A stretch of 64,000 nucleotides of DNA from NCBI GenBank assembly GCA_021464415.1, contig CM038467.1:24832011-24896010 (forward strand), in the 5' to 3' direction. Under the pieces are notes generated by a model. The model saw only the letters and a program-made list of their open reading frames with translations. It searched no databases and had not been told where the DNA came from. A program made the position numbers and the translations under genes. Positions within the stretch are counted from its first letter, which is position 1, and the number at the start of each line of letters is the position of its first letter. Source of the DNA: Lonicera japonica. Its lineage: Eukaryota; Streptophyta; Magnoliopsida; Dipsacales; Caprifoliaceae. Below, piece after piece: positions 55,531-64,000 of the stretch.

Positions 55531-56361
55531 AAAATTTTCACTCAATGCACAAGGTGATACCTTCCTGGACGATGTAATGTTGCATTTGCATGAATACGAC
55601 TTCAGTCACCTGGTTCCCAATTATAATTTTCTTGATTTTAAGAATGTTTTGATTGTTTAAGTTCTTTCTCAATCTACTCCCTCACCTTATGTTGTGTTTA
55701 TTGGAATATTTGTGGAAGTTATATTTATTATTATTACACGCTCTTTTGCTAGTGTTTCTTATCGTTATTTTCAGAAGAGGAAGAAAAGGGAAACTTGAAG
55801 ACCCTGTTTCTAGTTGCCAAATATAACTTTGAATTTAAAATAAAACCATTCAACGCAGTTATGATTCTCTTCTTTTAAAGACAAAGACAAGTTCCACTCC
55901 AATGACCATTGCACAGGAAAATAATAAAACTTACGAGAACAAATACATAATTCTAGAAAAACTAATGCGTGCAAATAACAACCAGAATATCAAATATTTT
56001 GGGAAACAAAAGAGAGGTTGTGAATTATTGGATGGCATTGAAACTGGATTGGTTGGATTGGGCAGGTATAGTATTAAGTTCTTTCATATTAGGTAATTAT
56101 TGAGAATCTTATAATGTTCCTAACAACCAAAACACCAATTTAATATTTACTTAGAGTTAAAACTAAATCTTAACACACAATCAGTTATGAGATGTACAAA
56201 AAAAGGAGGTAAATTAATTATGTCATCATGCATCACATAATGAAAATCATAGGAAGAGACAATTAATTTTTAAGAAAAACTGGAAAGTGAGTTGTGTGGT
56301 TTGGTGCGATGTTTTATTACTTTTTTCCTTTTTTCGATAGAATAAAATTATGGACAGTGAG

Positions 56362-56906
56362 GAAGAAAACCTTTTTGTGAAAAATAAGAAAAGATAATGA
56401 AAATTTACTAATAAAATAAGTACAAGATATAAGATGAAAAACATCTCACCAAATTATTAATCCCAAACTGTTTTATTTGTCATAAATTGTGATTATTTTT
56501 TAATCATTTACCAACCTTAAACGAAGAGTATATAAATATATTGTAAATAACTCGTGAAAAAACATGTTCGTCTCAATCGTGATGACGCTCTAGCATAGCA
56601 ACCCCTCATTGACCATCGTTTAAGAGTCTTATCAGTCAGTCAAAAGGACGATATCCTACAATACATTGATCTAGATCCTTACACATGTATCCTTACAGTT
56701 GGTCATAATTATGGAGTATGCTTTTATCAACCATAATTGTTACAATCGATGGCAATGTACATGTGCTACGATCTAAGCCGCATTCTAGGAAGAAAATATT
56801 ATATATTTTTGCGTTTGAGTGCTACGTGTCACAGGCCGGGAGATGCCGACCCTATGTGACACCCAAACCCTAACACGTGACATATGACTATTAACATAAT
56901 CAATAT
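56362..56906. other. Non-coding stretch
   Basis: No gene and no repeat recognised. Confidence 0.5.
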
Positions 56907-58439
56907 TATGGGTGTGCACGGTCCGGTTGACCGGACCGAACTCCACTAGACCGGACCGGACCGAATATTTCGGTCCTATAAATTCCTAGATGGGACCAGA
57001 CCGAAATGAATGTTAAGACTAGACCAGACCGATCTGGTTTCAGTCTGGGCTTTTTTTGGGCATTTTAGAATTACTCACTTTCTTGAGTAGCAATATTAAA
57101 TCTCTTTATATTTACTCGGTGATATTTATTCATAAACTTGTATTAACACTAGCAGCAACCAAAACTTGTATTAATTCTAGTAGTACTTCAACAGGCATTT
57201 ACAACTTTAAACCAAAACCAAAACCAGAACCGAACAAAGAACACTCAAAAACCAGTGGAGCTTGAGGAAACCCAAGCAGGCTAAATTACAATTGCTATGA
57301 CTATTACTAAAACTGGATAAGGTATCAAAAAAATCTCCAATACCCTATAAACAATGGAAATAAACTACTCCTATTATTCTTTATTATATCCATCTATATA
57401 TTAAAAGGAGAGAGAAAGTTAATTAACCTGCCATTTAGTTGTGCCTAAAACAAATTCCACAGGTCTCAACCCTTCTTTCATGTGTCTTACCCATGCCCTA
57501 TAAGATGACTCCATTCTAGAAAAAAATTATGTAATAAGTTTACCATAAATTGAACAAAGACTACAATGGATAAAAAATCTTAATCATTCAAAGTGAGTTC
57601 CAACTTTCAATATAAATGATCTCAAATAATAACAAATTCCAACAAACTACTAGAAAACACTACCAAATTAATCAAAACTTACCCGCATTTGTGTAAACTA
57701 TATACATATTTGTACTGGGGTTCACTATAAAGGGAAATAGGACAACGTTTGTCATATATATATCATCCAACAAAAGCTTTCAAGGCTATAATGATTTTAA
57801 TTTTTATTTTCTACAGATAAAAGATGCAAAGGCTTGAACAGTTTATTGGCCATGGTAACTCTGAAGGTCTTTTAGATTTCGATGTCTAGAAGGCAACTAT
57901 TGTTTGCAACAATTTCTATTTTGGATCTTTCTCTTTTAGATCTATGTGTATATATGTGTGTGTTATTAGTGAAAAATGAGAGAGAGAAAGAGGTACCAAT
58001 GGTGCGAAGGAGAGCGGCGGATGAGAGATAGCAGTGGAGGAGAGACAACAGCGGAGGTGTGGGAGCAGCAGAGGAGTGGGGCAGAGAGAGAGAATCGATA
58101 ACGTGTGGGAGTGAGGAGGAGAACGACGGAGGGGAAAGAGAGAAAGCAAGTAAGGAACGCTGGAGAAAGAGGGGTGGAGGAGTGGGGGCTGCTGCTGTAA
58201 GGAGGAGGGTTTGATAAAAAAGGCTATATATATTAAAAAAAATTTATATATATAAATATAACCAGTTCGGTTCGGTTCGGTCCCTTTTTTTGCACTTTTA
58301 TTATGGAGGACCGGAGAACAGATCAATTTAAATCGGTTCACAAAAATTTAGACCGGGCCAAACCGAATTCAAATGGTCCGGTCCAAATCGGTCTGGTTCA
58401 TTCAATTTAATGGTTTGATTCAATTTTTGAACACCCCTA
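56907..58439. mobile_element. Larger non-autonomous hAT element, 1.5 kb
   Basis: It starts TATGGGTGTGCACGGTCCGG and ends with the complement of TAGGGGTGTTCAAAAATTG. The flanks ATCAATAT (56899-56906) and GTCAATAT (58440-58447) form an 8-bp duplication with one mismatch. The subterminal GGACCGGAC/CGGTCCGG boxes resemble those of the element at 54678. The interior holds a GA-rich segment (57970-58190) whose minus-strand frame is low-complexity. No transposase domain is recognised. Confidence 0.85.
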
Positions 58440-58447
58440 GTCAATAT

Positions 58448-59012
58448 AGAGTTGCTACTTGCTAGAGCTTTCACTATAGAACATAAATGTTGCTTTTCAG
58501 ATGAAAGCCTGCGCACTCCATAGTTGTTTTGTATTATGGGTCGTCAGCGTTATGTAAATAATACATTTTGATTTAGTTTTACGACATAAATATACACTGA
58601 ACTAACGGACTTCTTGGTGATCACGAATAAAAGCCAGCTAGGAAGAATGCACCTCGATTATCAATGGCAATGGAAGATTGAGGTTAATTTAACCAGTGTT
58701 TATGCTAAATAAATAATAATTTTAGGCCCCCAAAATACAATATTTTGAATTTGCTAATATCTTATTTGTTAATTCAGTAAATTCTAATATTTATAAAAGT
58801 TTATTAATTATCATTATCACTATCACTATCACTATCACTAGGACAATGACAATTTGTATGTTATTTTAGCATGTTTTTATAACAATGTTTTGCCAAGTCC
58901 ACAACATGGAGCTGAAATTGTGAGGTATAAAATATATATTTTAGGCAGACCTAAAAAGTGGCATTTATCAGAATGATATTCGATCAAGTCAGCTCACTTA
59001 ATCTTCTTATTC

Positions 59013-59045
<33 letters not shown>

Positions 59046-61339
59046 ATATACACAAATAGAGGATTCATTTACAAAGTTTTTTTTTAATTATTTTTTCTTC
59101 TTTCCATACCATTAACTCATGCGTTTACGTTTCTCCTCTTTATCTCATCGGCTTTAACCTTATTGGTAAAAGGGCCAAGAAGAAAAAGTAAGCAAGGGAT
59201 CACCTCTAGAATTTGACATATTTTACAGATTATCCATAAATTGGTAACTCATTTTTTAATTTTTATTGTTCAACTATATACTAATTTGTCCATGGTCTAC
59301 CACTTGGAATATATATGGATTTCTCTTAATTTATTTTGGCTTCCATTTGGAGCTTCCTTTCTTATCTCTAGCTGGCTGGTTTGTAGGATGGACTTTTCTT
59401 ATTCTTTTAAATAGGGTCTGGACAAGCCATTTAATGATAGTGTCTCGATTTGGTAGAGCCGACTGTACACTAACAAGTCATTTAATGATAAGGTCCAGAT
59501 CTGATAGAGGCCGACCATATAAAGACATGCCCTTTAACGATAACTTTCATCGTTAAAATATTGAAAGACAAATATTTGTCGTATAAGGAGAATTCGCACC
59601 AAATCTTTTCTGTAAAATATATATACATATCTTTTGTTTGTACATAAAACACCAAACCTCATGAGGTTGGGGCTTTGTGACCCCCAAACATAAAGGATCC
59701 GTTTAATTAGTTTTATGAAAAGTTAAACTTTAGAAGTTCGAGAAATAACGTGAGTTGGTACACAGGCGGCCCAGATTAGTTGGAGCCCCGGGCAAAATGT
59801 GTTGAAGTAGAACTTTTATTTTAAAAAATAAATAAATTAATGAATTAATACTATTTGTGATAAGTGACCTTTTGGTTGAATAATCTATTTCAAAAACCAT
59901 ATAAGTTATAAAATAAAGTTTACATCTAGCGTAACTAAGACATCTTTATAGAAAAATAATTAAAAAAAGATGATATATGCCATATACTTGGCATGTAAGT
60001 GAGCCCCCAACTATCATGAAACCTTTGGCAATTGATATATAGTCTGGCGGATTTAGGATTATGTGGCCAAGGGGGGCTTAGTGTAAAACTTCCGAAATTT
60101 TTGTGCTCTGAAATTGATTCTAAGTTCTAGTATAAAAGTGCAAAACATCAGATTTTTATTGGGGGGCTTACATGAGAGAAGATCGGTTGTGTAGGCCTGC
60201 AGTAGAAGCCAGAGAGATGGATGGATTTTATTGGATTCCTCAAAAAAAAATATAATATTGAAAACCAAAACTATTCTGTCTTGTCTCAACTTATTATTAC
60301 AGTTTACTCTATCTAAATTTGAGTCCGTTGTAGCAGCTGAACACCTTTAGCACCAATAGATAATTAGATAGATATACTCTCTTCTCTTGAGAAGTAAATT
60401 TGTGTTCAAAAACATCAAATTGGCATATCTACCCTAAATTCTGGGATAAAATCAAGACTAAAATACCTTGTACAAGCGGAAACACGAACCCTAAACAAGT
60501 ATCGCCTCATCCGTGTCACATCCCGTAGCCAAGGACCTATTTTATTATTAAAAAAAAAAGAGGACATATAAAATTTGAATTATGTGAAATATCATTAGAT
60601 CAATCAAGCTTAAATAAATAAAGCAATTATAAAATTAAGAAAAGGGTTTTCCAACCAAAATTGGATATCATTTGGTCTAATTTTGTAAAGGTGTCTCATT
60701 TAATTGACAATCCAAGCCCTTGGAGTAAAAGAAGCAGAGGTCAGTGGAGTAATCAAGCACTAACTTCCGTTATTCCAAAGAAAATATAAAATTGGACATA
60801 CCAACAGAGGCTGCTAAATGGACATACTCAAACATTGTTTCTCAAACATATTGTAGTGAAGAATTTGTACGCATTACTTTGGAACTTTCTTCAATTAAAT
60901 ACACTATTACAAAGCATATCGACTCTAATTCGATTTCCTTTTGCAATTGTAACTAAAGATGCCTTGTTCATCTAAGGTAAAAAAAATTGTACGGGTTTCT
61001 CAATTCTTATCATGGATGAACAGATCACCAGTCATCAAATCTAATCTAATCTAATCTAATCTAATCTAATCTAATCACAGATTTACCAAGATCGAGCTAA
61101 AACAGATAAGTAAGAAAACATAACAACCTACAAAACTTGATGAATTGCAGCTCTTAAGACCAAATTGTAGAATCCAAACAAAGCTAAAAACTGTAAAGCT
61201 CTCAACAATTTAATTTTATTGAAATAAAGCACATAAACAATCTAAAATCCATTAATTCAAAACAAAATGCACATATATTACGCCGATTCCAAAATTCACA
61301 AACAAAAAGTATAAAGAGAAAAAAACAAAAGGATCTAAC
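58448..61339. other. Non-coding stretch; possible intron side of the cytochrome b5 fragment
   Basis: It holds a (TATCAC)4 run at 58815-58840, a TA microsatellite at about 59017-59041, and two copies of a 60-bp unit (AAGCCATTTAATGATA...) at about 59414-59535. Sequence near 60045-60080 (GGCGGATTTAGGATTATG) is of a kind common in plant transposons. I searched by eye for the heme-binding HPGG codons of cytochrome b5 exon 2 on the minus strand and saw none. Confidence 0.45.
61038..61076. repeat. Pentanucleotide microsatellite (AATCT)n
   Basis: About eight units. Not the plant telomere repeat. Confidence 0.9.
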
Positions 61340-61426
61340 CTTTCCGGAGATTACGAGCCAGCAATCTCTGGTTTTGTTGTGCTTAGAGACCTCCTAAAAT
61401 GCGAGAACCTTCGGATCTGACGCCAT
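61340..61426 (-). pseudogene. Cytochrome b5, first coding exon, with in-frame stop
   Basis: On the minus strand ATG at 61426 opens MASDPKVLAF, then TAG (61396-61394), then EVSKHNKTRDCWLVISGK. It stops at a splice donor AAG/GTTAGATC (exon end 61340). Plant cytochrome b5, a small tail-anchored heme protein of the ER that donates electrons to desaturases and hydroxylases, begins with the pattern F-E-E-V-x-x-H-N-x-x-x-D-C-W-x-x-I-x-G-K. The match is clear. The normal GAG (Glu) codon is replaced by TAG. The following exons with the heme-ligand HPGG motif and the membrane tail are not seen in the 2.8 kb downstream. It is thus a gene fragment or a gene broken by rearrangement; a sequencing error could explain the stop but not the missing exons. 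Confidence 0.75.
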
Positions 61427-61800
61427 GGTTAACTGCACAACGAAGCACAACACCTGAAGTAAACAAAAAATAAAATAAAAAAATACTTGCGATCAATTTA
61501 TACAAAGCATACATCTAATTAAGAAGCATTGTGTGAAGGATCAGTATATATAATCGATGAAAATCAAACAAAAAGATGAAGCTTAAGACGTTGAGCTTAC
61601 TCTAGAGATAGAAATGGGGCCAAACACCTTTGCGATACGGACTATGCAGCCTTATATATATATATAGCCTTGGAGGGAGAGAGAGCCGGAGAGAAAAGCC
61701 GCTGAGAGAGAGATGATTTCGGAGAGGTTAGGGTTTGAGAGCAGCGGCGGAGAGGATTCTCTCTCAAATGCTGCTTTTTTTTTTATCCAAGGGGTCGTCC
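61427..61800 (-). other. 5' UTR exons and intron of the cytochrome b5 fragment
   Basis: The acceptor TTTACTTCAG ends at 61454, just before the exon with the ATG. A donor CTCTAGA/GTAAGCTC lies at 61601/61600, giving a 147-bp leader intron. Upstream, CT-rich sequence with AAACCCTAACCTCTCC (about 61725) is typical of plant 5' UTRs, and a TATATATATATAAGG tract lies at about 61648-61665. The transcription start is not determinable. Overlapping frames (61652-62194 minus, 62002-62190 plus) look like UTR artefacts. Confidence 0.5.
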
Positions 61801-62360
61801 CCTGTTGTCCCACCGTGTAATATAGTTGGGCGGCTCTGAGTTGGTAAAATGTTCCCTTCTCTTTCTTTTTTTTTTCCTTCCGTAGAAAAATCGCTGTAAC
61901 TCTTTTTGCCAAAACAGGTATACATATAGCCAGTTTATCATTTTTGAGAATGGATAGATATATATATATATATACATCGAGAAGTAAGAAGTTACACACC
62001 ATTGACGACGTATCCGAGACAATATATACTGTGGCTAAGGGCGCTGGATGAGAGAGGAGTAGGAGCTTTCGGATGGTTGAGCAGAGAGAAAGAGGGAGAG
62101 GGTTTGCCGGATTACAGGTTTGGGTCATGGATGGAGACCGGAGAGACATCATGGTATACAGTGATAGCACTGTTAAGTGATTGTGACTAGTCAACTTTAA
62201 TCCAAAGACTACAAATCACTTCAAAAATTCATTGGTCAAGATTGTTTGAGAAGTCCACATGTGATTTATCAGTAAACTTGGCTCTAATCCGTGTGGAAAA
62301 CTGTACAACTATTTAAAAATACATATTTTAACTTTTAGGATTAGAAATTTATAAAAAAAA

Positions 62361-62746
62361 TGATAATGTTATTTATACTCTTTAAATTTATCATAAACAC
62401 ATTTTTTTAAAATTTAACTAAAAACAAATTTTAATACAATCTTATTTGTCACAAACACCCCTCTCATTTGCATAATGTTAGGTGAGTACTTAACAACACA
62501 TTTTGCTCATGTAAACCGAGTTTATATAAGCATACTTACATCTCATTAGACGGGCCTTATTTAGAAAACACTCGAGTAATTTATTACCTGATGTTAAACG
62601 AGTTATTACAAACAAACTCTTTTCAAGTGGGCCGAGTGTGTGCATCTGCACTCACATCTCATTAGGCAAGTTTTAGAGGGTATTAGTGATTAAAAATTTA
62701 ATGTTATAAGGTATTTGTGATAGATATGGGGGTGTAAATAACACCG
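62361..62746. mobile_element. MITE, first of two adjacent relatives
   Basis: The right end complement reads GGTGTTATTTACACCCCCAT; the left end has GATAATGTTATTTATACTC. The interior words TGTCACAAACACCCCTCT, GGTGAGTACTTA and CATCTCATTAG are shared with 62776-63160. Confidence 0.6.
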
Positions 62747-62775
62747 TCCTAAAAAAAAGAAGCAAAAAAAAATAA

Positions 62776-63160
62776 GGGTGATACTTTTTACACCCCGAAA
62801 TCTGTTACAAATATCCCTTCAAAAATTTAACTAAAAACTCATTTTAACACTATCTTATTTGTCACAAACACCCCTCTACTGCTTGACGTTAGGTAAGTAC
62901 TTGGTAATACAATCTCCTCATGTAAGCCAGATTTATATAAGTGCGGTCACCTCTCATTAGGTGCACCTTATTTAAAAAACACTTAAGTAATTCATTACTT
63001 GATGTTATGCGAGTTATTATAAATAAAATATCTCCAAGTGGGGCGAGTATGTGCATCTGCACACGTTTCTCATTAGGCAAGTCTTAGAGAGTGTTAGTAA
63101 TTAGAAATTTATTTTTGGAGGGTGTTTCTGACAAATATAGATGGTGTAAATAACACCGCC
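62776..63160. mobile_element. MITE, second of two adjacent relatives
   Basis: It is the same family as 62361-62746, in direct orientation. The left end is GGGTGATACTTTTTACACCC; the right end complement is CGGTGTTATTTACACCATC. The interior shares GTGTGCATCTGCAC-like and TCTCATTAGGCAAGT boxes. Confidence 0.6.
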
Positions 63161-63382
63161 CAAAAATAAAAGTGGACGAAATAATCCGAGCCTTAAATTT
63201 CTTGAAATGTAATAATAATCGCACAAAATTTTATGTTAGACATATGTTTTAGATTTCAAATTTTTTATCCCTTATCATATGGATATCGGATAAATTAAAC
63301 TTCTTGATTTAACGAACACATATGACCTGCTCATTTTTATGACACACTTTTTATGTCTCTCTTCTATAACTTAATGTATTTA

Positions 63383-63617
63383 GGTTGTATTTGACACGTA
63401 GGATAAAATGATGAGATTGGATAATTCTATCATATTCCATGTTTGATGTTCGTCGGAATTAGATATCCAATTGAATTATTTATCTCACTAAAGTTTCTTA
63501 TTTCACTGAGAAAGAGATTAACGAATCCTACTTAAAAGGTAGTATTATTTTATCCTGCTCAGATAAAATTAAATAATTATATTCAACTCTTTAATTCTAC
63601 ATGTCCAACAAATTATG
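63383..63617 (+). mobile_element. Tourist-like MITE, family member 2
   Basis: It begins GGTTGTATTTGACACGTAGG and ends with the complement of CATAATTTGTTGGACATGTAG. TTA lies on both sides (63380-63382, 63618-63620). It belongs to the same family as 34053-34295, in the opposite orientation. Confidence 0.8.
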
Positions 63618-64000
63618 TTACACTTTAATATGTGCCTTTTCCGGATGTACCAGTGCGTATGGGTTGCGGCAAAAAAAACACGGAGGAGCAGCTTTTAAAT
63701 TTAAGTAAACCAACAAGTCAACAACCAAATAGGCAATAAAATTCTCTTTTAGTGGTTCCGAAAATCATTTTAAATGTCTCTGAAATTACAAAAATATGTC
63801 ACTAATTAAACTGCTACAGGACTTATTTAAACATGTAATGAAATGTCATGTCCGAGGTAAAAACAACATAATTAAAAAAACTTTATCGAACTTTCTAGGT
63901 AAAAAAATATACAAATTATGGAGCATTATCAAAAGCATGACAAGTCATTTTTATTATTTTTTTAACAGAAAGACGAAAAAGGTCGTTTAGAGATAAAAAT
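63618..64000. other. Non-coding stretch at the right edge
   Basis: A 64-residue frame at 63796-63990 is AT-rich and unrecognised. No gene can be supported. Confidence 0.5.

Larger units (their letters stand above)
52401..56361 (+). repeat. Tandem duplication, unit 2
   Basis: It matches unit 1 (48985-52351). It is longer mainly because a hAT element sits at 54678-55224; unit 1 shows the empty site at about 51196 (CCCAAGCGGCTTTCC). Confidence 0.85.

Noticed and set aside
57916..58341. 141-residue minus-strand frame in the hAT element
   Set aside because: It is translated from a GA-rich block; Pro/Ser/Leu low complexity with no domain.
61038..61076. Interstitial telomere repeat
   Set aside because: The unit is AATCT, not the plant telomere unit TTTAGGG.
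61652..62194. 180-residue minus-strand frame upstream of the cytochrome b5 fragment
   Set aside because: It crosses a TA microsatellite and CT-rich UTR-like sequence, overlaps other open frames and shows no domain. It may include a real upstream exon but cannot be supported.

Overview
This is a 64 kb piece of a plant nuclear genome, most likely a eudicot. The base composition is AT-rich, intergenic space is long, and introns and microsatellites are of plant type. The mobile elements are plant families: Copia and Gypsy LTR retrotransposons, plant-type L1 LINEs, tRNA-derived SINEs, hAT, Mutator-like and CACTA ends, and many MITEs. I found no intact conventional host gene. The window is a nested transposon landscape with a few broken gene fragments: kelch-repeat copies at 49.6-55.5 kb and a first coding exon of cytochrome b5 at 61.4 kb. 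A run of 100 Ns at 47138-47237 is an assembly gap.

Layout. 0.6-5.4 kb: a long-TIR element, a Mutator-like element with a 9-bp target duplication, and copy A of a segmental duplication whose copy B lies in the same orientation at 27.7-32.4 kb. Each copy carries insertions the other lacks, so each serves as the empty site for the other. 5.9-6.4 kb: a TIR element with an array of short hairpins. 7.6-11.5 kb: a complete minus-strand LTR element with only a gag gene (TR-GAG type) and a 5-bp target duplication. 11.9 kb: a SINE with target duplication. 14.1-15.2 kb: a second, internally tandem hairpin-array element. 15.3-17.0 kb: a non-autonomous hAT element carrying promoter/UTR-like sequence. 18.2-21.1 kb: two Copia 5' halves facing each other around one gag, a palindrome with convergent TATA boxes. 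21.6-26.1 kb: a very large imperfect palindrome of unrecognised gene-like sequence, with a poly(A) retroposon in one arm. 27.1-36 kb: copy B, with LINE remains and several MITEs. 37-45.2 kb: a decayed minus-strand Copia element next to a plus-strand Sirevirus-like Copia element, then a possible miniature LTR element of about 250 bp. 47.5-48.0 kb: a CACTA-like terminus. 49.0-56.4 kb: a tandemly duplicated unit in which each unit is itself an inverted pair of kelch pseudogenes. 54.7 and 56.9 kb: hAT elements with 8-bp target duplications. 61.4 kb: the cytochrome b5 fragment. 62.4-63.6 kb: three MITEs.

The unifying theme is inverted duplication at every scale: 20-bp hairpins in arrays, foldback MITEs, and kilobase palindromes of a retrotransposon, of kelch genes and of unknown gene-like DNA. 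If transcribed, these would give double-stranded RNA, so the window is a plausible source of small RNAs. That functional reading is inference; the inverted structures are read directly from the sequence.
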